Below are positions 34,169 through 43,227 of a stretch of 64,000 nt of DNA, piece after piece. The DNA comes from CAYRQP01 sp964426545 (lineage in GTDB: Bacteria > Fermentibacterota > Fermentibacteria > Fermentibacterales > JCC-6). The first letter of the stretch is position 1. Each line of letters begins with the position of its first letter. The notes beneath the pieces were generated by a model that did no database searches, was not told the DNA's origin, and worked only from the letters and a program-made list of their open reading frames with translations. A program made the translations under genes and the position numbers. The stretch covers positions 248,001 through 312,000 of the forward strand of contig CAYRQP010000001.1 of assembly GCA_964426545.1 (NCBI GenBank). Direction: 5' to 3'.

Positions 34169-35607
34169 GCCATAATCTCCCTCAGCACTTTTCGAGCTTC
34201 TTCCCTATCATCGAAATGAATCTTCTCTCTGCCGAGTATCTGATAATCTTCATGTCCTTTTCCGGCTATGATTACCACATCCCCGGCCTCAGCCATTCCT
34301 ATTGCTTTACCTATGGCTCCGGCCCTATCAGAATCAATGATCACACTCTTCGAATCCGGTACACCTTCAAGGATATTTTCAATAATCAGGTCAGGATCTT
34401 CGGTCCGGGGATTATCACTTGTGACAATTACAATATCGGCATTATCACAGGCAAGCCTTCCCATGATCGGACGTTTCAGCGGATCTCTGTCTCCACCGGC
34501 ACCGAAAACGACTATTACTTTTCTTTCTGCTGACTCACGTGCCTGTTCGAGAATGCATTTCAGCGCATCAGGGGTATGAGCATAATCGACTGCAACAAGG
34601 AATTCCTGACCTTCATCGACTACTTCCAGCCTTCCGGGTACTCCGGGAAATTCTGACAATGCTTCTGCTGCATCGGAGATATCACATCCCAGCACATCAC
34701 ACACAGCGAGTGCACCCGCTGCATTATAGACATTTACCTTTCCGGGAATTTGCAGAGTCACTTCAACCGGGGTAGTTCTGCAGTTTAGTTTGAATACAGT
34801 TCTTTTCAGACCTATTTCAATATTTGAAATACGATAGTCATCGATTGGACGCATGCCAAAATAGACGGCGTCCGGGATTTTGGGAAACCCTGAAGTATAA
34901 GTTCCAATGACTGCTTTTCCACCGATTTTAAACAGGTCGAAGATATGCATCTTAGCTTTCATGTAATTTTCCATGGTTCCGTGGTAGTCCAGATGATCCT
35001 GAGTAATGTTGGTGAACAGAGCAGCATCAAAACGTACATTTTCCACGCGGAAGAGGGAGAGTGAATGGCTCGACACTTCCATTATACAGGCTTCATCCCC
35101 TTCGGAAACCATTTTCGCCATCAGCCGTGAAGTCTGCAAGGCATCAGGTGTGGTCAGTTTTGCCTTTATGTCCTGTCCGGCAACAATATGCCCCACGGTG
35201 CCGAGTAATCCGGAATGTAGCCCGCTATTGTCCAGTATCCACTTCAGCATATGTGCAGTAGATGTCTTTCCATTTGTACCGGTTACTCCAACTGTGATGA
35301 GTTTATCCCAGGGATTATGATAGAAGCGTGATGCAATTTCGGCGAGAAGAATCCTGTTGTTCGACTCCGGATTTACCAGTATTCCCTCGAATCCTTCTAT
35401 CGTCAGTTCGGATATCACAACGGCAGCTCCATTATCGATTGCCTGCGGAATGAACAGGTGCCCATCGGTTTCGAATCCCCTGATTGCAATAAACATTGTA
35501 TCTTTTTTTACACTCCTCGAATCACAGGTGATACCGGTAATCTCAAGGGTATCCATCCCGTGGGGAATCTGAATCCCGGTGTTTCCAAGGAGGATTTTCA
35601 GTTTCAT
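34165..35607 (-). CDS. murE: UDP-MurNAc-L-Ala-D-Glu ligase for meso-diaminopimelate
   Basis: Adds the third stem amino acid. The 480-residue protein has GVTGTNGKTSTAHML for ATP, and VTSDNPRTEDPDLI, where the DNPR tetrad is the meso-DAP-selecting motif of Gram-negative MurE. That agrees with the DapL-type aminotransferase at 5994-7247. DYAHTPDALK is the family C-terminal motif. It overlaps ftsI by 4 nt. Confidence 0.95.
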   Translation of the reverse strand: MKLKILLGNTGIQIPHGMDTLEITGITCDSRSVKKDTMFIAIRGFETDGHLFIPQAIDNGAAVVISELTIEGFEGILVNPESNNRILLAEIASRFYHNPWDKLITVGVTGTNGKTSTAHMLKWILDNSGLHSGLLGTVGHIVAGQDIKAKLTTPDALQTSRLMAKMVSEGDEACIMEVSSHSLSLFRVENVRFDAALFTNITQDHLDYHGTMENYMKAKMHIFDLFKIGGKAVIGTYTSGFPKIPDAVYFGMRPIDDYRISNIEIGLKRTVFKLNCRTTPVEVTLQIPGKVNVYNAAGALAVCDVLGCDISDAAEALSEFPGVPGRLEVVDEGQEFLVAVDYAHTPDALKCILEQARESAERKVIVVFGAGGDRDPLKRPIMGRLACDNADIVIVTSDNPRTEDPDLIIENILEGVPDSKSVIIDSDRAGAIGKAIGMAEAGDVVIIAGKGHEDYQILGREKIHFDDREEARKVLREIMA

Positions 35608-37322
35608 ATAACACCTCCCGCCGGGAGTAAATCAGCTGATATAGAAAGCGGGTCGAGAACAATATCAGGTTCAATCGAAACTATCCTGGTCATTATCCTG
35701 GAAAATGCAGGGGCTGCTGATGCACTTCCCCATCGGTATGCATAGTCAGGGTCTGCAATCATCACTACAGCAACCAGTTTCGGATTATCAGCGGGGATCA
35801 TCCCTGCAAAAACGCTCAGGTAGTCGTACTCATCGTGCATTCTTTCCGCTGTCCCGGTTTTTCCTGCAACGCTGACTCCATTCACGGATGCAGACATTCC
35901 TGTTCCTTCTATAACAACAGAAGTGAGTGTATTCAGCACTTCATCTGCTGTTTCCTGAGATACAACACGGTTCCGGATTATAGGATTAGAAAATAACCAC
36001 CGGCCGTCCTCTTTCCCTGCTGCAATGAGACGTGGGTAATAGAGAGTTCCGCCGTTTGCGATGACTGAAAACGCCATGGCAAGCTGAATTGGAGTAACAT
36101 TAATTTCCTGCCCGATAGCCAACTGGGCTTTCGAAACACCCGACCATCCGGATGAGCCCGGAGATGACAAGACTCCATTTGATTCTCCGGGGTACTGGAT
36201 GCAGGTAGGTAAGCCGAATCCAAAGTTTCTGCAGTAAGAGACTAAGGTGCCAGAATCTAGAAGATTCCCGAACATTACCGTACCAACATTGCTCGAGTGA
36301 ATTATCACTTCTTCTCTGGTTAGAGTATCCAGTTTATGAGCATCACTGATCCGCTCACCTGAAACGATGATATGCCCTTCACTGCAGTCAAACAACATTT
36401 CCTCGGAAAAAACTCCCTCTTCTATACAGGCTGCATAGGTTACAATCTTGAAAGTAGACCCAGGTTCCTGAGATCCGTTGAAACAGTGATTTATCGCAAG
36501 TGCACCATTCGGAGCACGTACAGGCACACTGCCTGCAGCAAGAACTTCTCCCGAATTAGGGTCAACAATTACGCAGGCAGCCCATAACCCACCGGATTCT
36601 TCGAGCATTGAGTCAAGTTCATCGATGACAATACTTTGAAACCGGGCATCTAAGGTGAGCATAACATCCTGTCCGTTGACAGCTGGAATGTTGTCTGCAT
36701 CGAGATTTGGCAGATTCCACTCCTGTAATGCACTTTTTTCAATGAACATGATCCCACCTGTACCCTGAAGCTCATCATCATCCCATGCCTCAAAGCCCTC
36801 AGAAAATTCTTCACTGTGCCTACCGACAACACCGGCCATGATATCTTCATAGGGATAGGTTCGACGCTGTCCGATAGTGATGTCGACTACATCCGGTAGA
36901 TGCTGCTTTATCTCACTTGCTTCTGCATAGGGGACATCAGCTGCAAGTATCATGTTTCCTGTACAGGACTGGAGAGGGAGGAACACTCTTGCATGTTCCC
37001 CGAGCCGGGTTACGAGAGTGTCTATCCGTCTCGACTGGTCGTCGTTCGAGACATTCGGCCAGTACACTTCAAAGGTAACAACAGCAGTGTTGCCTGCGAG
37101 AAGACTGCCGTTTCTGTCATAAATATTGCCTCTAAGGGGTTCTACTTCTATGCTCTTTACGTGTTGAGAGTTAGCGAGAAACGAGTAATACTCATGTCCT
37201 GTTACCTGTATACGAAATAGGAGGGCAAAGGATACTGCAAATAGAAATAAAAATAAAACAGCCATAAGTCTTATCCGCCCACTGCGGCGCTCCGGAGATA
37301 TTTCACTTCTCGCTGACAGCAT
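35604..37322 (-). CDS. ftsI: FtsI, septal transpeptidase (class B PBP)
   Basis: Cross-links septal peptidoglycan. The 572-residue protein has one N-terminal membrane helix (about residues 20-40), a pedestal domain with EPLRGNIYDRNGSLLA, and a transpeptidase domain with the active-site SxxK in EPGSTFKIVTYA, SxN in IHSSNVGTV and KTG in SVAGKTGTAERMHDEY. There are no PASTA domains at the C-terminus. Its start overlaps ftsL by 20 nt. Confidence 0.95.
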   Translation of the reverse strand: MLSARSEISPERRSGRIRLMAVLFLFLFAVSFALLFRIQVTGHEYYSFLANSQHVKSIEVEPLRGNIYDRNGSLLAGNTAVVTFEVYWPNVSNDDQSRRIDTLVTRLGEHARVFLPLQSCTGNMILAADVPYAEASEIKQHLPDVVDITIGQRRTYPYEDIMAGVVGRHSEEFSEGFEAWDDDELQGTGGIMFIEKSALQEWNLPNLDADNIPAVNGQDVMLTLDARFQSIVIDELDSMLEESGGLWAACVIVDPNSGEVLAAGSVPVRAPNGALAINHCFNGSQEPGSTFKIVTYAACIEEGVFSEEMLFDCSEGHIIVSGERISDAHKLDTLTREEVIIHSSNVGTVMFGNLLDSGTLVSYCRNFGFGLPTCIQYPGESNGVLSSPGSSGWSGVSKAQLAIGQEINVTPIQLAMAFSVIANGGTLYYPRLIAAGKEDGRWLFSNPIIRNRVVSQETADEVLNTLTSVVIEGTGMSASVNGVSVAGKTGTAERMHDEYDYLSVFAGMIPADNPKLVAVVMIADPDYAYRWGSASAAPAFSRIMTRIVSIEPDIVLDPLSISADLLPAGGVI

Positions 37323-37620
37323 TTAAATCTCCATCTATGTGAGAGTACTCCGGAAGTTCAACCACAGTCTGCTGCTCCAGGGGAATCGGAATCAACCCGA
37401 TTTCTCCTGCAATAGTTTCGAGTCTATCAGGGATCAGCAGGGAGGATATTTCTGCATTGAGATCATTTCGTTCCCACCGGAGTTCCTGTTGATGCTCGAG
37501 AAGGTCCTTCTCTTTCATCGAAAGACTTAGAAGCCAGTTGTGAGCGACAATCTGTACCCCGGCCAACGCTATGATCTCGAATACAACTGTAAGAATGGTA
37601 CTCTTAAGCAATATCCTCAT
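37303..37620 (-). CDS. ftsL: FtsL-like division protein
   Basis: A small bitopic protein, 105 residues from the ATG at 37620 (MRILLKSTIL), which forms an ATGA overlap with the rsmH stop; the longer frame from 37698 runs inside rsmH. One membrane helix (residues ~8-28) is followed by a coiled-coil-like region with MKEKDLLEHQQELRWERNDL and RLETIAGEIGLIPI, the usual FtsL pattern. FtsL sequences diverge fast, so the call rests on topology and gene order rsmH-ftsL-ftsI. Confidence 0.82.
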   Translation of the reverse strand: MRILLKSTILTVVFEIIALAGVQIVAHNWLLSLSMKEKDLLEHQQELRWERNDLNAEISSLLIPDRLETIAGEIGLIPIPLEQQTVVELPEYSHIDGDLNAVSEK

Positions 37621-38540
37621 ATTCTGACTCCGGTGCGCAGTTTGGCAGAGCGGGCACGGGAATTCAGTTCTGTCTCTGCCTGTCCGGGTGCAATCCACTT
37701 GGGAGAAGCGGGTGTGAAATATTCGGAATCACGGAAGAACTGCTTTATCCTTCTGTCTTCGAGAGAATGAAAGGTAATAAAAGCAGCTCTACCACCGCTT
37801 ATCATCCATTCGGCAAGTCCGTCAAGCAGTGAATCGAGATGCTCAAGCTCATGATTGACTGCAATCCGAACTGCCTGAAACACCCTTGAGAGAACTTTTA
37901 CAGGATTTCCCCGGGTACAGTTCTTCACGGTTTCTACGAGTTCAGCAGTAGTATAGATAGGACGAGCCCGCATAATAGCTTCTGCTATCCGGCGGCTTCT
38001 TCGTTCTTCCCCGTATGTAAAAATGATATCAGCTATTTCCCTTTGGGACACAGTATTTACAAGTTCAGATGCGGTGATACCTGATGATTTATCGTACCTC
38101 ATATCCAGAGGTCCGTCGAATCGAAAGGAGAAGCCGCGTTCGGGAGTATTCAATTGAATAGATGAAAGCCCCAGGTCAAAGAAAGCTCCGCCTGCATTCG
38201 GAAGATCCATCTCCCTGATATATTCCGCTATCTTCGTATAATTACCGTGCTGTATCTTAATTCTATCCATGCCGGCAAATCTTTCTTTCAATCTCGACAC
38301 TGAGACAGGGTCCCTTTCCACACCAAATATTACGGCATCAGGTTGGATTTCCATAAGTGCTTCGATGTGACCGCCTGCACCGGCGGTGCCGTCGACGATC
38401 AATTCAATATTCCCGCTCGATGGACTGAAATAGTCCGCAACTTCTGATAGAAGTACAGGAATATGTTCAGACGTTGATGCGTTAGATACACTGCTTATGT
38501 TCTCTTTGATAGACGGTTTCCCGGCGGACACTGAAACCAA
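37617..38540 (-). CDS. rsmH: 16S rRNA m4C1402 methyltransferase
   Basis: Methylates N4 of C1402 in 16S rRNA. The 307-residue protein has HIPVLLSEVADYF, the SAM loop VDGTAGAGGHIEALM, ERGFSFRFDGPLDMRYD and FITFHSLEDRRIKQFF, the RsmH signatures. The first ~25 residues before HIPVLL are a low-complexity leader, so the start could be further in. It follows mraZ after 20 nt. Confidence 0.95.
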   Translation of the reverse strand: MVSVSAGKPSIKENISSVSNASTSEHIPVLLSEVADYFSPSSGNIELIVDGTAGAGGHIEALMEIQPDAVIFGVERDPVSVSRLKERFAGMDRIKIQHGNYTKIAEYIREMDLPNAGGAFFDLGLSSIQLNTPERGFSFRFDGPLDMRYDKSSGITASELVNTVSQREIADIIFTYGEERRSRRIAEAIMRARPIYTTAELVETVKNCTRGNPVKVLSRVFQAVRIAVNHELEHLDSLLDGLAEWMISGGRAAFITFHSLEDRRIKQFFRDSEYFTPASPKWIAPGQAETELNSRARSAKLRTGVRI

Positions 38541-38560
38541 TCCTCCACTACGATTTTGGG

Positions 38561-39013
38561 TCAGTATAAATCTATGTTAACTTTGCTAATTGCCTTCTCA
38601 AGTGAATCTTCGGGCAGTTGTGCTTCTGTACGTGGTCTGTTCGTGTATTTATCAGGGTCCCACAATTCAATTGCATTAAACGTTCCGATGAACAGCACTT
38701 CGTGAGTAATGCAGGAAATTCCTAAGAGGTCTACCGGAATCATAATTCTCCCCTGTCCATCGATATTGACAGGATGTACATATTGAGAGATTTCTCTCAC
38801 AATGTTTCTCTGATGAATTAGGTTTCTTGCAAGACCTGATATAGAGGTCTTTATATTCTCCCATGCTTCGGGGGGATAAAGTATCAATCCGCCGTCAAGC
38901 CCTCTGCCCAGATGAAGACCTTCCTTTGGAAGTTGTTTTCTAAACTGTGCGGGAACACTCACTCTGCCTTTTTCGTCAAGTGTGTGAGTGTGATTTCCAG
39001 TATAGTCATTCAT
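38561..39013 (-). CDS. mraZ: MraZ, transcription regulator of the dcw operon
   Basis: An AbrB-fold DNA-binding protein with two SpoVT-like domains. I take the ATG at 39013 (MNDYTGNHTHTLDEKGRVSVPAQFRK), 6 nt after GGAGG; the frame begins five codons earlier at 39028. The second copy of the fold, around HPVNIDGQGRIMIPVDL, is also present. 150 residues. Its own TGGG-repeat operator lies over the promoter just upstream, so it should repress the whole dcw cluster. Confidence 0.94.
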   Translation of the reverse strand: MNDYTGNHTHTLDEKGRVSVPAQFRKQLPKEGLHLGRGLDGGLILYPPEAWENIKTSISGLARNLIHQRNIVREISQYVHPVNIDGQGRIMIPVDLLGISCITHEVLFIGTFNAIELWDPDKYTNRPRTEAQLPEDSLEKAISKVNIDLY

Positions 39014-39030
39014 GCTTATCCTCCACATGA

Positions 39031-39062
39031 AATCTATCCCATTTTATCCCACCGTCAACCCA
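39031..39062 (-). promoter_or_regulatory. dcw promoter with overlapping MraZ operator
   Basis: On the minus strand TTGACG (39058-39053) and TAGATT (39036-39031) are 16 bp apart. Three TGGG repeats (39062-39059, about 39051-39048 and 39041-39038), spaced by about one helical turn, overlap and fill the spacer, the pattern known for MraZ boxes. The start codon of mraZ is about 18 nt downstream of the -10. Confidence 0.75.
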
Positions 39063-39244
39063 CTATATGGGATTTTCTACCACACAGGTGCTTATAGGCT
39101 CTTATGTGTGATAGCCTTTGTGTTTTATATAATTGTAATACAGGAGTTTACGTGTGTTATGAAAATATCGACTGGTTGGATATTCAGATTGGAATATTCT
39201 GTTCCGTGGCGTTGGTGTACCAAATGTGCATAATTTGTCGAATC

Positions 39245-39285
39245 AAGAAGTAGGCTCTCGGGTTAACCTGTAATGTCTACTTCTT
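39245..39285 (-). terminator. Hairpin at the end of the polysaccharide operon
   Basis: AAGAAGTAG (39245-39253) and CTACTTCTT (39277-39285) form a 9-bp stem that includes the stop codon of the kinase gene; GGTTAACC lies in the loop. No strong T-run follows on the minus strand. The rest of 39063-39276 shows no gene. Confidence 0.4.
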
Positions 39286-41514
39286 CTGTTTCGAGTGTCT
39301 GCCGAGAGACTTGATACGCCTTTTCGCTCTCTTCTTGCTTCCTTCAGAGTAGTAGTAGTGATACCTGTAAGTGTAGTAGCTGTATTGTGTATACATTCGA
39401 ATAGGGTCAAAACTGTTGAGAAGTGCTCCGGCCAGCAGGGCGGATGTACGTTCTATTTTCGACCAGGCAGATTTCAGTACTTTCCTGTCCACCGTCTTGG
39501 CACCTACTACTATTACAGTTGCGTCCGTTTCAGAACTGATGAGGATTGCATCCGTGACAACTGCAACAGGCGGACTGTCGAAGATCACAAAATCCCAGGA
39601 CTCACGAAGTTCCTTGAGCAGTTCCCTGAACTTGTCGCTCCCGAGCAATTCTGCTGGATTGGGCGGAACAAACCCGCAGGTGAGAACAGACAGATTGTCC
39701 GTTCCGGTATGTTTGATTGCTTCTTTCATCGGAATCATTCCTGCAACGACTTCCGAGAGACCGGGTTCTCTTTCACAGTCGAACATCTTGTGAATAACAG
39801 GACGCCGCATATCCGTATCTACAAGGAGTACTTTTTTGCCGGTCTGCGCGACAGCGATAGCAAGATTCCCCGCAGTTGTCGACTTTCCTTCACGGGGTCC
39901 TGCACTTGTAATCAGCAGAAGTTTGAATTCTGAATCAGTCATCGTAAAACGCAGTGATGTTCTGAAGTCGCGATACGCTTCACTGGCTGGCTGCCTTGGA
40001 GCAGACCGCATGACGAGATCCATACCCCCCTGTGGCGTCTTCACCTTACTCCCCGACATCTTTGGAATGACTCCGATGACAGGAATTCCAAGTTGCTCTA
40101 TGTCCTCGGGGTTCTTGACCGAAGTGTCGAACTGCTCGATCAGAATAACTAATCCAATACCGATAACGAGTCCGGCAAAGACACCGAGAATGATATTTCT
40201 CTTTGCATCCGGTTTTGTCATTACACCCGGAAGAGCGGTATCCACAATTATGACATTACCCATTCGTCCGGCTTCGGCAATTCGTACTTCCTCGTACTTG
40301 GACCGAAGCATTAGATATATTTCTTCACTTACCGCCTGATTCCTCTCGAGCCTTGCAAGGGTAAGTTCAGTCTGAGGAAGCGAAGCTATACTATCTTCTA
40401 ACTCGGCAATAGCAGCATTAAGAGTAGTCTCTCTGATGTTCTCACCCCGGAGTTGTGCTTCAATAGATATCAAACTTGAGACCATCTCTTCGACAGCCAC
40501 CGCGGGGTTGGCGGGAAAAGTCGATACAGCTACAGTTTCAAGAGCAAGGGTTAACTCATCTCTTCTTACTGCGATGTCATTATCCAGACTTTCGATAACA
40601 GAATCATCCTCGCTGCTTCCCCGGGCAAGAAGCGACGCGCGGGATGCTTCGAGAACTGCCAGATCACTCTGTAGTTGCTGAATATATGTATTGTTCAAAG
40701 TTGCAAGTTCCTCTGCATAGTTAGACCTGTCACTCTCAAGCCGGTCTTCATAATAGTCTCTTCGTGTCTCCAGAACGCTCTGCTCTGTTCTTGCGACAGC
40801 TGCCGAAGATTCGAGAGACGATAACTGATTTACGATATTCCGGACTTCGGTATCCAGATCTGCTATGCCGTATATTTCTCTGAATACAGTGAGAGACTCT
40901 TCGTTCATGGCAAGTTCACTCTCTATAATGCTGAGCTGCTCGAATAGAAAATCTCTTATCATCCTATTCTCTCCACGGGCTTCGTTCAGATTCCTGCGGT
41001 AATAAGTATGAACGACAAGGTTTGCCATTGTCGAAGCCGCAACAGGGGTGTATCCGATAGCAGAAAGAACAAAGAAATCAGTATCCTTCATTACTGCAAC
41101 AGAAGTACTTCTGCTGACAAGCGACACCAATGCATTGTGAATATTCCTGTCTGTGGATTCCCAACTAGAAAACAACACATTGAGAAGACTGTCTGCATTG
41201 GGGGAGCAAAGAATGGAGTCAGCAACTGCTTCAGCCATACTCCTGCTTTGGATTATCTGTATCTGATTGTTCCTAAGCGGACCCAATTCAAACCATAGCA
41301 AACCTGAAGAACCGAGAGTCTGTGACATCTTACTGCTTGGATCGAAGATGAATGTGGAACTTGCCCTATATACAGGGGTTGTTTTCGCAGTTATGAAAAT
41401 GCTCAAAGCCAGGCTGATAATTATACAGGTAAGAATTATCCACTTATACTTCTTGAGCATCCATGCATATTCTGCCAGTCTTATAGATTCTCTTTCCGGA
41501 GCCAGGTCACTCAT
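39277..41514 (-). CDS. Wzc-like polysaccharide co-polymerase / BY-type tyrosine kinase
   Basis: Controls chain length and export of a surface polysaccharide. The 745-residue inner-membrane protein has a Wzz domain with a first helix at about residues 27-45, a long periplasmic coiled-coil section (~170-400), a second helix near residue 435, and a cytoplasmic kinase: Walker A TSAGPREGKSTTAGNLA, Walker A' LLVDTDMRRP and Walker B FVIFDSPPV. It ends in a tyrosine cluster (MYTQYSYYTYRYHYYYSEG) that should be autophosphorylated, then a basic tail. It overlaps the SLBB gene by 4 nt. No partner phosphatase is seen here. Confidence 0.9.
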   Translation of the reverse strand: MSDLAPERESIRLAEYAWMLKKYKWIILTCIIISLALSIFITAKTTPVYRASSTFIFDPSSKMSQTLGSSGLLWFELGPLRNNQIQIIQSRSMAEAVADSILCSPNADSLLNVLFSSWESTDRNIHNALVSLVSRSTSVAVMKDTDFFVLSAIGYTPVAASTMANLVVHTYYRRNLNEARGENRMIRDFLFEQLSIIESELAMNEESLTVFREIYGIADLDTEVRNIVNQLSSLESSAAVARTEQSVLETRRDYYEDRLESDRSNYAEELATLNNTYIQQLQSDLAVLEASRASLLARGSSEDDSVIESLDNDIAVRRDELTLALETVAVSTFPANPAVAVEEMVSSLISIEAQLRGENIRETTLNAAIAELEDSIASLPQTELTLARLERNQAVSEEIYLMLRSKYEEVRIAEAGRMGNVIIVDTALPGVMTKPDAKRNIILGVFAGLVIGIGLVILIEQFDTSVKNPEDIEQLGIPVIGVIPKMSGSKVKTPQGGMDLVMRSAPRQPASEAYRDFRTSLRFTMTDSEFKLLLITSAGPREGKSTTAGNLAIAVAQTGKKVLLVDTDMRRPVIHKMFDCEREPGLSEVVAGMIPMKEAIKHTGTDNLSVLTCGFVPPNPAELLGSDKFRELLKELRESWDFVIFDSPPVAVVTDAILISSETDATVIVVGAKTVDRKVLKSAWSKIERTSALLAGALLNSFDPIRMYTQYSYYTYRYHYYYSEGSKKRAKRRIKSLGRHSKQKK

Positions 41515-41939
41515 CGTTCCACCATTATCCAGATTATATTTACTGCAATTATGATTTTATATGCAAAGTCAATTGTGTCTTTCCACCACTCTTTGCACTG
41601 TTCTTCAACATAGATTGTAGCGCCCGGTAGCAGAACCGGGATTGGTTCCCCTTCGCCATCGAGAAATTCAGTAAGGTCATAAACGATTTCAGTACTGTCA
41701 TAGACAATTCTAACATCACTCAGTTCAGCGGTTTCTGCCGGCCCTCCTGCAGCCGAGATACCTGCGATTAAGTCCGCACCGACAGGAACAAGATACGTGC
41801 CGGCAGTCCTGACCTCCCCCCAAACATGGATACTCATCAGAACTTCATCTGTATCCACACCGGGAATAACATATTCTTCGAGACCGGATGCATAGGTCAA
41901 CGGCAGAATACATATAAGGGTCAGGAACATGATTTTCAT
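41511..41939 (-). CDS. Small SLBB-domain polysaccharide-export-like protein
   Basis: A 142-residue protein from the ATG at 41939 (MKIMFLTLICILPLTYASG, a signal peptide), which overlaps the dehydrogenase stop as ATGA; the longer frame from 42026 is inside that gene. Residues ~35-110 form one SLBB domain (VWGEVRTAGTYLVPVGADLI, AAGGPAETAELSDVRIV). The end, IDFAYKIIIAVNIIWIMVER, is a hydrophobic helix. The Wza poly-export domain is missing, so it is not a complete outer-membrane channel. Its neighbours suggest a role with the Wzc-like kinase. Confidence 0.7.
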   Translation of the reverse strand: MKIMFLTLICILPLTYASGLEEYVIPGVDTDEVLMSIHVWGEVRTAGTYLVPVGADLIAGISAAGGPAETAELSDVRIVYDSTEIVYDLTEFLDGEGEPIPVLLPGATIYVEEQCKEWWKDTIDFAYKIIIAVNIIWIMVER

Positions 41940-43225
41940 GCTTTTACAACCTTCTCTCTGCCAACAGTTACATCTGAACATGCATTCCTCGAATCGACAA
42001 TCAGATCCGAATTGTCGACAATCCATTGATAATCATAACAGCTGTGATTAGTTATGATGACTGAACAATCATACGATAAAAGTGCTTCTGTAGAAAGTTC
42101 GACAGAAACTGGTCTGTGAGCAGACTGTCTGGTTTTGCCAATCTTTGTAACAAACGGGTCATTGTAATCGACAATCGCACCCAGATCCATCAGTATATCC
42201 ATGACTTTCAGCGCAGGTGTCTCCCTAATATCATCGATATCAGGTTTGTAAGCCATCCCGATAATGAGTATTCTGCTTCCCTTTATACTTTTTTCCCGTT
42301 CGTTCAGTGCCTTCGATATTACCTGCACAACATACTCGGGCATCTTGCTATTAATCTCGCCAGCAAGTTCTATGAATCTTGTCGACATTTCATATTCATG
42401 GGCTTTCCAGGTTAGATAGAACGGGTCTATTGGAATACAGTGTCCGCCAAGTCCCGGACCCGGATAAAATGGAGTGAAACCGAAGGGCTTTGTTGAGGCA
42501 GCATCAATAACCTCCCAGATGTCTATACCCATTCTTGCTCCCAAAACTTTCAATTCGTTTACAAGAGCAATGTTGACTGAGCGAAATGTATTTTCCATGA
42601 TTTTTGCCATCTCGGCAACTTCAGGTGAACTTACCGGAACGACGCAATCCACTGCATATGAGTAGATTGATTCTGCAATATCCATTCCCTCAGGAGTCAA
42701 TGCTCCAACGAGTTTTGGAATTGAACGGGTATGATAGTGTTTATTTCCCGGGTCTTCTCTCTCAGGAGAAAATGCAACATAAAAATCCTTCCCTGCTTTC
42801 AGTCCGCTCTTCTCGAGAATTGGAACGAGCTCTTCCCTGGTAGTACCCGGATATGTTGTCGATTCCAGAGCAACCAACTGTCCCGGCTGAAGATATTCCG
42901 CTATTTTCTCAGTGGTTGAAGTAACATAACTCAAATCAGGCTGCCGTGATTTTCCAAGCGGTGTGGGAACGCATATCATAACTGCATCGGCGTTCTTAAT
43001 GACTGAGAAATCCATCCCGCATGAGATCAGTCCGGTTTCAACTGCGCGGGCTACTCTTTCTGAAGGTATGGTCTTCAAATAACTTCGTCCGGATGTAATC
43101 ATTTCCGTTTTTTCAGGGTCGATATCTACACCGTAAGTCCTGCAGCCGCCTGATACAAATTCAAGTGCGAGGGGAAGCCCCACATAACCAAGACCAATGA
43201 TGACCACGATAGGTTTATCTGACAT
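41936..43225 (-). CDS. UDP-N-acetyl-hexosamine dehydrogenase (WbpA/WecC type)
   Basis: Oxidises C6 of a UDP-N-acetyl-sugar to the uronic acid with two NAD+. The 429-residue protein has the NAD motif IIGLGYVGLPLA, the middle-domain FSPEREDPGN and the catalytic cysteine in GPGLGGHCIPIDPFYLTWKA. FSPER and HCIPIDP point to the WbpA/WecC group rather than UDP-glucose dehydrogenase. Whether the substrate is UDP-GlcNAc or UDP-ManNAc is not clear. It is 2 nt from the next dehydrogenase gene. Confidence 0.9.
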   Translation of the reverse strand: MSDKPIVVIIGLGYVGLPLALEFVSGGCRTYGVDIDPEKTEMITSGRSYLKTIPSERVARAVETGLISCGMDFSVIKNADAVMICVPTPLGKSRQPDLSYVTSTTEKIAEYLQPGQLVALESTTYPGTTREELVPILEKSGLKAGKDFYVAFSPEREDPGNKHYHTRSIPKLVGALTPEGMDIAESIYSYAVDCVVPVSSPEVAEMAKIMENTFRSVNIALVNELKVLGARMGIDIWEVIDAASTKPFGFTPFYPGPGLGGHCIPIDPFYLTWKAHEYEMSTRFIELAGEINSKMPEYVVQVISKALNEREKSIKGSRILIIGMAYKPDIDDIRETPALKVMDILMDLGAIVDYNDPFVTKIGKTRQSAHRPVSVELSTEALLSYDCSVIITNHSCYDYQWIVDNSDLIVDSRNACSDVTVGREKVVKA

Positions 43226-43227
43226 TA

